From NCBI GenBank assembly GCA_028818225.1, contig JAPPOG010000062.1, positions 1 through 64,000 on the forward strand: 64,000 nucleotides of DNA. The letters run 5' to 3'. The notes under the pieces are model-generated. The model made no database searches. It worked only from the letters and a program-made list of their open reading frames with translations, and was not told where the DNA came from. The position numbers and the translations under genes are program-made. This document shows, piece after piece, positions 34,631 to 43,229 of this stretch. This stretch comes from Gammaproteobacteria bacterium (GTDB lineage Bacteria; Pseudomonadota; Gammaproteobacteria; Pseudomonadales; Pseudohongiellaceae). The stretch's first letter is position 1, and the number at the start of each line of letters is the position of its first letter.

Positions 34631-35260
34631 TTAGCACAGTCTCTGGGTACCGGAAAGCAATGTGTTGGATATGCGAAAAGGTGAATTTGCGAGCCTTTCT
34701 GGCGGATCCCCGACGATGACTTTTGCGAAATCAAACGCTCGATCCAGACCAATAAAAACAGAATCGATTGCATTAGATACAGTTATCGCCCCATCATAAA
34801 CACCAAATGTGTTTTCGGTCTCGGAAACAATTTCGACTTCATAGTCGGTTCCGCTAACTTCAATTTCTGCAATGTCAGTGGTGAAGCGATAATTTCTGAA
34901 CTGTATCGCACCGGTAATAGTGCGCATCCGACCCTCGGCAAGATGTAATTCAACTCGGTCGGAGGGTCTATCTAAATACTGATAGTCTCTAAGCTGCAAT
35001 TCTGAGGCGCAGTTAAGCGCCAGCAGTGCATTATCGGAAAAGCGTAACTGCAACCAGGCGTCACCGGAAGTCTCCAGGACATCACCTACTTTTATTCCAT
35101 CTCTTCGCGCCAGTATGCGCCGCTCGCCTTCAACACCCCAGGCGTAGACAGTGCCCTGTAAGGCGACGACTTGAGCTGCATCCTTACCAGGTTCCTGGGC
35201 GAGACTGAGTACTGGAAAAAAGCAATAGACTAAAGTTAGTCTGACGAGGAGTCCTTTCAT
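34631..35260 (-). CDS. Exported FecR-domain protein
   Basis: The 209-residue protein has a signal peptide (about 1-21). Its FecR-like domain spans about residues 28-165: VVALQGTVYAWG, GIKVGDVLETSGDAWLQLRFSDNALLALN, ELQLRDYQY, HLAEGRMRTITG, FTTDIAEIEVSGTDYEVE and FGVYDGAITVSN. Classical FecR is a membrane anti-sigma regulator, but this protein has a cleavable signal instead and no sigma-70 ECF gene lies nearby. It is therefore a periplasmic or surface FecR-fold protein of unknown role. Two cysteines (CASEL and the C-terminal Cys) could form a disulfide. Confidence 0.82.
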   Translation of the reverse strand: MKGLLVRLTLVYCFFPVLSLAQEPGKDAAQVVALQGTVYAWGVEGERRILARRDGIKVGDVLETSGDAWLQLRFSDNALLALNCASELQLRDYQYLDRPSDRVELHLAEGRMRTITGAIQFRNYRFTTDIAEIEVSGTDYEVEIVSETENTFGVYDGAITVSNAIDSVFIGLDRAFDFAKVIVGDPPERLANSPFRISNTLLSGTQRLC

Positions 35261-35307
35261 ATCAGGTTTGTCGGCGAACGATGTGCAATCTAACAGCTCA
35301 GCTTTAG

Positions 35308-36735
35308 TTATGAGGCCGGCACCATTTTCCTTATTTTGCCGTCCCCTTTGGTGAGAAAATAAAGCTCACCCTGGGAATCGATACCGAGCCTCAGTCCCGC
35401 ACGGTTTCCCCTTGAATAAGTATTTGGAAAACCAAGCGCATCGGCTACATTCCGTTCGACACCAAAAAATTCCACTCGTAATTCCAGAATCGTGGCCGGA
35501 TTACCCGGCTCAAGGTTGTCTGTATCGATATAAAACACTCTGCCGGTCACCATGTCGGTAAAAACAAACTTGCCCAGCAATTCCGGAATTGCAGAGCCAC
35601 GATAAACAAAACCACTGCTAATGGCATTGCCTTCATCATGATCGAATTGTGCAACAGGATAAGTGAATTCCTGTTCATCTTCGGGTTTCGGATAAACAGG
35701 ATTCGGCCGCACACCACCGATGCCAAAGGCAGTTGCAAATGTACCCTCGCGAAGTCGCCATCCGTAATTGGCACCGGGAACTCCGATGTTAACTTCTTCG
35801 ATTTGAGTTTGCCCGATATCGCAAATATACATAGTGCCATCAGAATCAAATGAAAATGCCTGGGCATGGCGTAACCCATAGGCCCAGATCTCGGGCGCGA
35901 AATCAGCGTTTCCTACGAACGGATTATCGCCGGGAATGCCATAGGCCTTATCCCCTTCCCCTCCCAATGGATCGATTCTGAATATTCCCGCCATGGGATC
36001 ACTGGTGGATTGACCGAATTCCATCGGGTCATTTGCTCCTCCGCCATCCCCAAGGCTGCCATAAAGCATGCCATAGTCCGCATCACCAGGCGCAGCCGCA
36101 GGATTAAATGCCAGGGTGCCTATATTGTGATTCTGATCGAATTGTCCAATGCGAAATATTTCACGGGAAGTTCCGGCAAAAGAATTGGCAGCAGGATCAT
36201 TAGTGGTCCATTCCCTGACAACACTCTCATGATTTTCAGCATTATCATCCAAATAGTCGGCAACTCCGCTATCGGAGGTCACACTAATCGCGGTATAAAA
36301 CTTTCCATAACCAATAGCCCCTTCTCTGGCAAAGTCAGGATGGAATGCAACTCCCTGCAGGCCAGTTTCATTGGGAAACATGGAATCGTCAAAATCGATG
36401 TCGTAATCACGCATATCCAGGTAGAGTGATGGCTCTCCCCCGGATTCCGAAACCAGATAGAGAAGCCCGCGTAAATCATTGACTACCAATCGGCCCGACC
36501 CATCCGGCAGTGGCGTCATGAATTGAATACGCGCATAGGCAGCATTGGTTCTCGCGGGAGTAGCAGATTCAACCGACTGCGGAATTTGTACAAAATTTTC
36601 CAGCGCAACAGATACCGTTCCTTTCTGGATCTTTGCGGGAATCGGATCCAGCAGTGGTTCAGGCCGGGATTCCGCAGCGAGGAGAGGCAAACTAACCATC
36701 AGAGCGATAAATAATGGGCCGAGAGTTGTTTTCAT
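35308..36735 (-). CDS. Exported PQQ-dependent sugar dehydrogenase/HHIP-like protein
   Basis: The 475-residue protein has a signal peptide (about 1-20). It belongs to the glucose/sorbosone dehydrogenase six-bladed propeller family: GLLYLVSESG, ETGLQGVAFHPDF, FDQNHNIGTLAFNP, YGSLGDGGGANDP, GIPGDNPFVG, EIWAYGLRHAQAFSFDSDG and DIGQTQIEEVN. The conserved catalytic His/Arg-type positions of the family fall in NHNIGTL and YGLRHAQ. Members oxidise sugars with PQQ, but many homologues have unproven cofactor use. It is divergent from the enoyl-CoA hydratase gene, with 188 bp between them. Confidence 0.87.
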   Translation of the reverse strand: MKTTLGPLFIALMVSLPLLAAESRPEPLLDPIPAKIQKGTVSVALENFVQIPQSVESATPARTNAAYARIQFMTPLPDGSGRLVVNDLRGLLYLVSESGGEPSLYLDMRDYDIDFDDSMFPNETGLQGVAFHPDFAREGAIGYGKFYTAISVTSDSGVADYLDDNAENHESVVREWTTNDPAANSFAGTSREIFRIGQFDQNHNIGTLAFNPAAAPGDADYGMLYGSLGDGGGANDPMEFGQSTSDPMAGIFRIDPLGGEGDKAYGIPGDNPFVGNADFAPEIWAYGLRHAQAFSFDSDGTMYICDIGQTQIEEVNIGVPGANYGWRLREGTFATAFGIGGVRPNPVYPKPEDEQEFTYPVAQFDHDEGNAISSGFVYRGSAIPELLGKFVFTDMVTGRVFYIDTDNLEPGNPATILELRVEFFGVERNVADALGFPNTYSRGNRAGLRLGIDSQGELYFLTKGDGKIRKMVPAS

Positions 36736-36923
36736 GATTTTATTCCGTTTGCTAAATTACACACTGGAGTCGGGAATAGCTAACAAGATATCCTGAATCC
36801 CCACAGTAAGTAGAGTATGGCAATATCCAATTTAACCAGAAATAGTATCGCTTTCTAGTAGTACGAGATAAAGCACAACTCAAGAGTATTGATCCAACCT
36901 ATTACATAGAGATGAGCAAGTAG

Positions 36924-37712
36924 ATGTCTGACTCCGCCTTTTCCACACTTCAATACGAAGTCATAGATAACACCGCCAAAATAATTTTGGATCGTCCACC
37001 TGCGAATCTAATCAACAAAGAGATGACGCTGGAGTATCACTCCGCTTTAAAAAAGGCTGATTCAGATCCTGATGTTCGAGTAATAGTGCTCGCAGGAAAT
37101 GGCAACGGGCTTTCCGGGGGAGTTGATCTCAACTATGTGGAGAACTTTGACTCCAGTGAAATGGAAGAATTCTTGCGCCTCTTTTACATTGGCACGATGG
37201 CGATTGTCAGGGGGCTATCCAAGCCGATAATTGCGGCAATACACGGTTATGCGCGTGAAGGTGCCTGCACACTCGCTTTTGCCTGCGACATGATTATTGC
37301 TGCCGACGATGCTGATTTTGGTTATCCCGGCGTACCTAACCTGGCCGCACCTCCGGGCATGCATGTGTGGATTTTGCAACGGCTCATTGGTCGCATGAAA
37401 GCAGCCGAACTCATCTTTACCGGAAAATCTCTTGGCGCGGCACAGGCCGAGCGTATGGGCTTGATTACTAAAGTAGTTGGAGCCGGCAGTTTAATGTATG
37501 AAGCAGAAAAAATGGCCAGCAAGATCGCAGAAATGTCTCCGCTGGCATTGAAGCGCACTCGCGATCTGCTCTATCAAATGGAAGATATGGATTTCCAGCA
37601 AGTGCCGGAAACCGCGGTATTAGCGCTGTCTTCGGCCTTCGACAGTGAAGACAGCCGCGAGGCTAGAAAAGCCTACATCGAGAAAAGAAAGCCTGTTTGG
37701 ACTGGACGATAG
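36924..37712 (+). CDS. Enoyl-CoA hydratase/isomerase family protein
   Basis: The 262-residue protein has full family length. It carries the crotonase-fold segments AKIILDRPPANLINKEM, VIVLAGNGNGLSGGVDLNYV (oxyanion hole), KPIIAAIHGYAREGACTLAFACDMIIAADDADFGYPGV and a C-terminal EARKAYIEKRKPVW. The Glu pair of a classical hydratase is not clearly preserved (YAREGACTLAFACD; then PNLAAPPGM), so the exact reaction (hydratase, isomerase or lyase) is uncertain. It is a single gene on the plus strand. Confidence 0.9.
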   Translation: MSDSAFSTLQYEVIDNTAKIILDRPPANLINKEMTLEYHSALKKADSDPDVRVIVLAGNGNGLSGGVDLNYVENFDSSEMEEFLRLFYIGTMAIVRGLSKPIIAAIHGYAREGACTLAFACDMIIAADDADFGYPGVPNLAAPPGMHVWILQRLIGRMKAAELIFTGKSLGAAQAERMGLITKVVGAGSLMYEAEKMASKIAEMSPLALKRTRDLLYQMEDMDFQQVPETAVLALSSAFDSEDSREARKAYIEKRKPVWTGR

Positions 37713-37853
37713 TTAAGCAATCTCGTTATAGGTGTTTGAATTACTTATAAATTTGCCTGAATTGAGCTATTCCTGCAGCAGGAGTAGACTTATCTAAGCA
37801 ACAGGTCTGAGAATCCAAAGACCTTTGTATCTTGTTTGATTGGAGTTTTTCAC

Positions 37854-38411
37854 GTGGCAGTAAGCAAAAAGATCGCAAGACCCATTGTGTTAGCTGGCTT
37901 AGCTGCACTCACTCTTGCGAGTTGCTCCTTTCCCGGCATACGACTTTATGAAAGTTCAGACCAGGGTGAATCTCTGAATGTTGGCGAAGCAAAAAATGTT
38001 CATTTTTTCACCAAAGATCCTAATTTTGATACCGGGATTAATTTACAGTCTGGAGCACGCTATGCAATGGACATCAAGATACTGAGTTACTGGATAGACA
38101 GTTACATCGAAGAAAACGAAAACCGGGAACCATTGGATGAGCGCGGGTTTGCAAACAGCGTCATGCCGTTTGAATTTTTAGCTTCTACCAAACGCGTCAA
38201 TGGAAGTCGCTGGTTTGAACTTATGTTATACCAATCTCGCTGCAGTCGTGAAAGTCTGCGCGGGGTAACAGAACTCGAAGTTGATGAAAGCGGTAGTTAC
38301 AACTTCGTCGCAACATGTGACGGCGAACTAACCCTGTTTGTAAACGACAGTCATGGTTTTTATAGCAACAATGTAGGTTACGCTAATATAGCTCTGTCGC
38401 GGGTAAACTGA
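37854..38411 (+). CDS. Hypothetical lipoprotein
   Basis: A GTG at 37854 is chosen because GGAG lies eight bases upstream and it puts a lipobox signal at the N-terminus (LAALTLASC, acylated Cys at about residue 24). The product has 185 residues; the mature part is a beta-rich, extracytoplasmic domain with segments GARYAMDIKILSYWIDSYIEENENREPLDERGF and YNFVATCDGELTLFVNDS. No family was recognised. It sits 32 bp upstream of a CBS-domain gene on the same strand. Confidence 0.7.
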   Translation: MAVSKKIARPIVLAGLAALTLASCSFPGIRLYESSDQGESLNVGEAKNVHFFTKDPNFDTGINLQSGARYAMDIKILSYWIDSYIEENENREPLDERGFANSVMPFEFLASTKRVNGSRWFELMLYQSRCSRESLRGVTELEVDESGSYNFVATCDGELTLFVNDSHGFYSNNVGYANIALSRVN

Positions 38412-38443
38412 TTGCCGTCACCTAGTTAAAAAGGGGGTGAACG

Positions 38444-38875
38444 ATGCATACAGTACATCAAATTTTAAATCAAAAGCAGATCAACGAAATCTGGTTTATC
38501 GGTCCCGACGCCAGTGTGTTCGAGGCTATTCAAATGATGGCTGATAAGCGCTGTGGCGCATTGGTGGTAATGTCTGGCCCTGAATTGGTGGGGATTATCT
38601 CTGAGCGAGACTATGCCAGAGAGGTAATTCTTAAGGGCAGACAATCCCGGGAAACCAGGGTCGAGGAAATAATGAGCGCGAAAGTGCTTACCGTACCCTC
38701 CACCGAAAGTGTACAGGCCTCCCTGGCATTAATGACTGACAACCACATTCGCCATTTACCCGTTGTAGATGATGGTCGTGTGGCTGGCGTGCTTTCAATC
38801 GGCGATCTGGTGAAAGATATTATTAGCGATCAGCAGTCAACTATCGAACAGCTGGAAAGCTATATTCGAGGTTAA
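38444..38875 (+). CDS. CBS-domain protein
   Basis: The 143-residue cytoplasmic protein is a free-standing pair of CBS motifs: the first around residues 10-60 (IGPDASVFEAIQMMADKRCGALVVMSGPELVGIISERDYAREV) and the second around 75-130 (VLTVPSTESVQASLALMTDNHIRHLPVVDDGRVAGVLSIGDLVKDI). Such pairs (a Bateman module) bind adenine nucleotides and sense energy status or regulate partners. AAGGGGGTGA gives a strong ribosome-binding site. The stop overlaps that of the convergent ModF-like gene by four bases. Confidence 0.93.
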   Translation: MHTVHQILNQKQINEIWFIGPDASVFEAIQMMADKRCGALVVMSGPELVGIISERDYAREVILKGRQSRETRVEEIMSAKVLTVPSTESVQASLALMTDNHIRHLPVVDDGRVAGVLSIGDLVKDIISDQQSTIEQLESYIRG

Positions 38876-40383
38876 GCCGGGTATTCTGACACCTTAAAGC
38901 CACCCGTACTCGCAGCCTCAAAACTCAGTCGGCGATTAATGCAGCGCGGCTTTTCATCTTTTACGTGACTCACGTAAATCAGCCTCGTTTCAGTTTGCTC
39001 CGCAATCTTATCAAGTACGCCCAGAATCAAAATTCTGTGGTAATCATCAAGGCCCACACAGGGCTCATCAAGCACCAAGATTTTTGGTTGCTTGACCATT
39101 GCTCTCGCTAATAACACAAGTCGCTGCTGACCAAAGGAAATTTCATGGTAAAAATGATTATCCAGTGCCGAAATCCCCAGGGTAATGAGCCAGTCTCGGG
39201 CAACTGCGATTTCCTGTGTGCCGCTATCGTCATAAAGACCTACCGAATCGAAGAAGCCGGATACGACAACGTCCAATACTTTCCAGCCCTTGATGTACTT
39301 ATTGTGAAGCTCATTAGAAACCACACCGAACCTGGCCTTGATATCCCAGACTGTTTCACCACTGCCCCTCTTGATTCCAAAGAGGGTAACGTCCTGCCCA
39401 TAGGCCTTATGATTCTCGCCATCGATTAAGCTCAGCAATGTAGATTTACCACAACCATTTGTGCCTTCTATAAGTACATGCTGATCAGGCTCCATGGTCC
39501 AGCTGAAATCAGTTAGTACCTGCAATTCGCCATAACTGGCGTTGATCCGATTTAACTCTATCAGTGGAGAATTTCTATCTACCCCATCGATATTGGCTTT
39601 AATAGAATTTACCGGAAGCTTGTTCGGAATAGCAGGATGTTGATCCAACACTGCATTAAATGCTTTACCGGTTTCCACCTTGTTGCGATTCCCCTGATCA
39701 GCAATGGAAAGATTATTCATTACTGCAAGATGAGTGACACCAGGCAGAATGTCAGCCTGCCGTCTCGAAAGCTGAATGCTGGAAAATCCAGAATGAAGAA
39801 ATTTTTCTATGCTTTTCCTGATCCGCTCCTGTGAATCGATGTCGATGCTTTCCAGGGGGTCATCAAGAATGAGCAATTGAGCAGATTTCGGATGATAAGC
39901 ATAGAGAGCGCGCGCAATTAGCACTTTTCTAATCTGACCTGATGACAGAAAGCGAATACCTTTATTTGCAATTTGCCCGATATCGAGCTCGGTAATTAGT
40001 TGGTCCAAAAGCACTTGATCATGATGGGCTGCCCCTCTCGCGCTCCTGATCAATTCATCTACCAGGGTACCAGCATCCTGTGCATCTTCGCTGTATTCAC
40101 TAATATCCAGGCGATTATCTCGACGCCAGAGCTTTTGTTGCTCTTCAAAAGAAACGATATGAAGGTCACGACGCACATCGAACCCTTCGGCATAACGAAC
40201 ATATTTGCCGGATTCAATTCGCTTGCCAGCAACCAGATTAGCCAATAGTGATTTACCACTGCCGTTTGGGCCAAACAAACACCAATGCTGGCCTTGCTCA
40301 ATGCGATACTCCTGAATCCGCATTACCTGATGCCGGCCAATTCGACACAGCGCATTTTCAATAGCAACTAATGCAGCCATCAT
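38872..40383 (-). CDS. modF: Double ABC ATPase, ModF/PhrA-like
   Basis: The 503-residue protein has two nucleotide-binding domains and no membrane segments. Domain 1 has Walker A GPNGSGKS, signature LSSGQIRKV and Walker B LLILDDP. Domain 2 has GTNGCGKS, then SFGQQRLVL and ILVLDEP. The signature motifs depart from LSGGQ, as is common in ModF. The length and arrangement match ModF, whose role in E. coli is unproven. No modABC genes are near. The start overlaps the stop of the upstream phytanoyl-CoA dioxygenase-type gene (ATGATGA), so translation is probably coupled. Confidence 0.83.
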   Translation of the reverse strand: MMAALVAIENALCRIGRHQVMRIQEYRIEQGQHWCLFGPNGSGKSLLANLVAGKRIESGKYVRYAEGFDVRRDLHIVSFEEQQKLWRRDNRLDISEYSEDAQDAGTLVDELIRSARGAAHHDQVLLDQLITELDIGQIANKGIRFLSSGQIRKVLIARALYAYHPKSAQLLILDDPLESIDIDSQERIRKSIEKFLHSGFSSIQLSRRQADILPGVTHLAVMNNLSIADQGNRNKVETGKAFNAVLDQHPAIPNKLPVNSIKANIDGVDRNSPLIELNRINASYGELQVLTDFSWTMEPDQHVLIEGTNGCGKSTLLSLIDGENHKAYGQDVTLFGIKRGSGETVWDIKARFGVVSNELHNKYIKGWKVLDVVVSGFFDSVGLYDDSGTQEIAVARDWLITLGISALDNHFYHEISFGQQRLVLLARAMVKQPKILVLDEPCVGLDDYHRILILGVLDKIAEQTETRLIYVSHVKDEKPRCINRRLSFEAASTGGFKVSEYPA

Positions 40384-41237
40384 TTACCCAGGGGGTTAAG
40401 TTTTTTTAATCCATTAATCAATGTTTTTTGAAATCGCTGAAGCCAGGGGGTTGGCGGCATGTAAGCTCGTGCAGGCAGGACATAATCTGGAGTATCAGGA
40501 ATCCAGATCGGATTGCGAAACCGCTTCATCAAAAAACGACTATAGAGAGGCGTGTAGTATTTACAGTCCTCAAAATAGCAATAAGTAACCTGAGAATGCC
40601 TGCTCCTTGATTGATTTATTTGCGGCGCGCCTCCGTGCAATAAATTTGCATGCCAGATAATAGCTTCACCTTTTTTAATAATCCCTAACTTGGGAGTTAG
40701 TTGTTCTCTTTCAATTAATCTTTGAATCTCTTGCTCATACTTCGGATAAAATGCATGGCCGCGGCCCAGACTGAAGCTGCGCATACTGTATTCTTTTAGC
40801 TTGTGACTACCGGGATAGTAGATTAAAGGCCCATTCTCTTCATCAATATCCTCCAGCGCTACCCAAACCCCGGCCATGAAACCACCCGGAATTGAATTGA
40901 AGTGCAGCGTATCGGAGTGGGGCAATTGCTCAGTGCCAATTGGGAAATTCAGCGTTTGGAATGGTTTCGCTTTTCTTCCAAATAATTGACTCAAGGCATT
41001 AAGTATTGACCTGTGCATGGCTAATTGCCTGATTTCGTCTACTTGTTTCCAGCCATCCTGAATCCGCACCCCGGAAACTTGTTCCTCCAATAAACCCCGA
41101 TCATAAAGCGCCATCGTTTTCTGCACGATGCTATCTAACAAGTCTAAATTGAGACCAAAGTCCACTTGTAACAATCCCTCTTCTATGCAGGACTGTATTT
41201 GATATTCACTGAGCTGAAATTCTTCGTTGCTATGCAT
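40380..41237 (-). CDS. Phytanoyl-CoA dioxygenase family protein
   Basis: The 285-residue protein has the non-haem Fe(II)/2-oxoglutarate oxygenase pattern: H-S-D in LPHSDTLHF supplies the first two iron ligands and HGGAP carries the distal His (WHANLLHGGAP). The 2-oxoglutarate-binding Arg is likely in RSRHSQVTYCYF. The segment VALEDIDEENGPLIYYPGSHK is typical of the PhyH family. Family members hydroxylate or halogenate varied lipids and small molecules, so the substrate is unknown. It lies 2 bp downstream of the esterase gene and overlaps the ModF-like gene, forming a three-gene unit. Confidence 0.88.
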   Translation of the reverse strand: MHSNEEFQLSEYQIQSCIEEGLLQVDFGLNLDLLDSIVQKTMALYDRGLLEEQVSGVRIQDGWKQVDEIRQLAMHRSILNALSQLFGRKAKPFQTLNFPIGTEQLPHSDTLHFNSIPGGFMAGVWVALEDIDEENGPLIYYPGSHKLKEYSMRSFSLGRGHAFYPKYEQEIQRLIEREQLTPKLGIIKKGEAIIWHANLLHGGAPQINQSRSRHSQVTYCYFEDCKYYTPLYSRFLMKRFRNPIWIPDTPDYVLPARAYMPPTPWLQRFQKTLINGLKKLNPLGK

Positions 41238-41239
41238 GA

Positions 41240-42241
41240 TCAGGGGCGATTGCCCAGAGCTCTGCGCATTACTTCATGCTGAATAGTCATCATGTGACCT
41301 ATGGACCGGCGCCAGTATTCCGCGTTGTGAGCACCGCGCGCTTGCATGTAGTCAAACGGGACATTGTTTACCATTAATAGCTGAGCTAGCTCACGGGCTT
41401 CAGCAATGAGCCCGTCTTCTGTGCCGGAATCTATGTAAATATGGGGCATCTGGCTTCTGGGGACGTTGTAAATAATCTCGAACGGATCGTAGGCTTTGGC
41501 CTGTTCCTCTGTTTCGAAACGCGTGCCTTTCGGAGTACGTTCGTCCTGGTTTGAGAAACCGGGGATAGCGATGATTTCTGCAATAAAAGCATCAGCTTCC
41601 GCAAATTGCATTTCTTCCTGAGGACTTCGCTGTTGTGTTTGTGATTCTAAGCCGGACGCAATAGACGCAGCACTACTTCGCGCATAACTCAGGGCGCCGC
41701 TGGTAGATCCGATTGAAATAAACATTTCCGGATGACGCAATCCCATTGCAAACGCTCCGAATCCTCCCATAGATAAACCAGAAATCGCTCGACCTTCTCG
41801 ACGTGCCTCGGTACGAAAATTTTGATCAACGTAATTAATTACATCTTCAATAATGTGGTCTTCCCAGTTGTTTGTTTGACCATCCTCACTTCTGGCGTAA
41901 TTCACAAACCAGCTATTACCGCCATCCGGTAGCACGAGAATTAAATCATCCAAATTGCGGGCATAGAATCCTGCTGCAAGATTACGCCCCCAAACCGTAT
42001 AGTTCTGCATGTACCCATGCAACAAATACAGTACCGGGTAACGATTCTCGGTTTCCCAGTAATCACTGGGAAATACGATATCGAATTTCATCATGCGATC
42101 CACCGCAGTGCTAAAGAACTCGACCGTTTCCAGTCCCGGTGGTCGTGGTGCAGCGACCGGTTGCGCATTTTGTGCCTGGGCAACAGGACCTAGCAGTAGC
42201 ACTAGCGCAAACATTACTCGCATTAAAATGAATAACTTCAT
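41240..42241 (-). CDS. Exported esterase, FrmB/antigen 85-like
   Basis: The 333-residue protein has a signal peptide (about 1-23, ending VAQA). It carries the esterase-D type alpha/beta hydrolase core: YPVLYLLHGYMQNYTVW (oxyanion), ILVLPDGGNSWFVN, the nucleophile in ISGLSMGGFGAFAMGLRHPEMF, an acidic site in YIDSGTEDGLIAEARELAQLL, and the His in RGAHNAEYWRRS. Homologues are S-formylglutathione hydrolases or carboxylesterases. Export argues against formaldehyde detoxification; a secreted carboxylesterase is more likely. It is divergent from the cytochrome c gene. Confidence 0.88.
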   Translation of the reverse strand: MKLFILMRVMFALVLLLGPVAQAQNAQPVAAPRPPGLETVEFFSTAVDRMMKFDIVFPSDYWETENRYPVLYLLHGYMQNYTVWGRNLAAGFYARNLDDLILVLPDGGNSWFVNYARSEDGQTNNWEDHIIEDVINYVDQNFRTEARREGRAISGLSMGGFGAFAMGLRHPEMFISIGSTSGALSYARSSAASIASGLESQTQQRSPQEEMQFAEADAFIAEIIAIPGFSNQDERTPKGTRFETEEQAKAYDPFEIIYNVPRSQMPHIYIDSGTEDGLIAEARELAQLLMVNNVPFDYMQARGAHNAEYWRRSIGHMMTIQHEVMRRALGNRP

Positions 42242-42362
42242 GGTTTGTTCGTCAAGCTATTTCCAGACACAATTTATAGCATTTTTTAGAAGGCAGATCT
42301 CCCGCCATGCTATGAGTTAACACATGATATAGTTAGCTAATCAAGGCGATGGAATTTTTCGA

Positions 42363-42713
42363 TTGAAGTTAAAGAAGTGTTTAATACCTGCCCTGGCCGG
42401 TTGCCTGGTGGGCTTTCAGACTTATGCCGCTGACGAATCAGGCCAGCGACTTTTTCTGGAGAATTGTGCTGAATGCCATCAGGAAGATGGCATGGGAATT
42501 CCAAATATATATCCTGCATTGGCCGGAAACGAGCTGGTTCAGGGGAGCGGTGTCGATGTTGCCCTGGTACTCATAATAGGAAGAGGCGAGATGCCTTCCT
42601 TCAGTGGTGCAATATCCAATGAAGATATGGCGAGTATAATTAATTACGTGCGAAATGCATTTGGCAATGAAGGTGAACTAATTAGCCCTGAAACTATCGA
42701 GCAACTTAATTAA
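42363..42713 (+). CDS. Exported mono-haem cytochrome c
   Basis: The 116-residue protein starts at TTG 42363, which places a Lys-rich signal peptide (about 1-22) correctly; no better start exists nearby, and the ribosome-binding site is weak. The haem c motif is C35-A-E-C-H39, followed by the class I pattern GMGIPNIYPALAGN and the distal Met in GRGEMPSFSG, then an EDMASIINYVRNAFGN C-terminal helix. It is a small soluble electron carrier of the periplasm. The partner is unknown; the next gene (NTF2-fold) starts 19 bp downstream. Confidence 0.87.
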   Translation: MKLKKCLIPALAGCLVGFQTYAADESGQRLFLENCAECHQEDGMGIPNIYPALAGNELVQGSGVDVALVLIIGRGEMPSFSGAISNEDMASIINYVRNAFGNEGELISPETIEQLN

Positions 42714-42732
42714 TTCTTACAAAGGTTTTAGT

Positions 42733-43221
42733 ATGATCAAAAGAACATTGAAAATTGTTTCACTACATTTATTGCTACTTTACGGATTGCATATATTCGC
42801 TCAGGAAAGCGAGCGCACTGCCATCCTTGCCACCATACAAAAATTCTTCGATTCGATAGAGACACGTGATCGCGAATTGCTGGAGTCAATACTGGTTCGC
42901 GATTCGCTCAATATTTCAGTTCGAACATTAGCTAACGGTGATACCAATTTCAACATTATGAGCTATGACGATGTAGTCAACGCCCTGACCCGGCCTGGCA
43001 GAGATGCCCTGGAACGCTCCTGGGATGAGACCGTTTTAATCCGGGGAAATATTGCCGTTGTCTGGACGCCTTATGATTTCCATATTGATGGTGAGTTTTC
43101 CCATTGCGGTGTTGATTCCTTTCAACTAATTAAACAAGAAGGTCGCTGGCTGATCAGTAATTCCAGTTGGACCCTGGAAACGGAAGATTGTCCTGAGAGC
43201 CCCTTGGGCCCAATTGATTAA
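42733..43221 (+). CDS. Exported NTF2-fold (SnoaL/DUF4440-like) protein
   Basis: The 162-residue protein has a Sec signal peptide (about 1-23). The mature domain resembles NTF2/SnoaL-like folds: AILATIQKFFDSIETRDRELLESILVRDS, then NIAVVWTPYDFHIDGEFSHCGVDSFQLIKQEGRWLISNSSWT. Such domains bind small hydrophobic ligands or act as enzymes; no catalytic set is evident. Two Cys (SHCG, EDC) could form a disulfide. It follows the cytochrome c gene and converges on the ALDH gene with an 8-bp gap. Confidence 0.78.
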   Translation: MIKRTLKIVSLHLLLLYGLHIFAQESERTAILATIQKFFDSIETRDRELLESILVRDSLNISVRTLANGDTNFNIMSYDDVVNALTRPGRDALERSWDETVLIRGNIAVVWTPYDFHIDGEFSHCGVDSFQLIKQEGRWLISNSSWTLETEDCPESPLGPID

Positions 43222-43229
43222 TTTACTGA

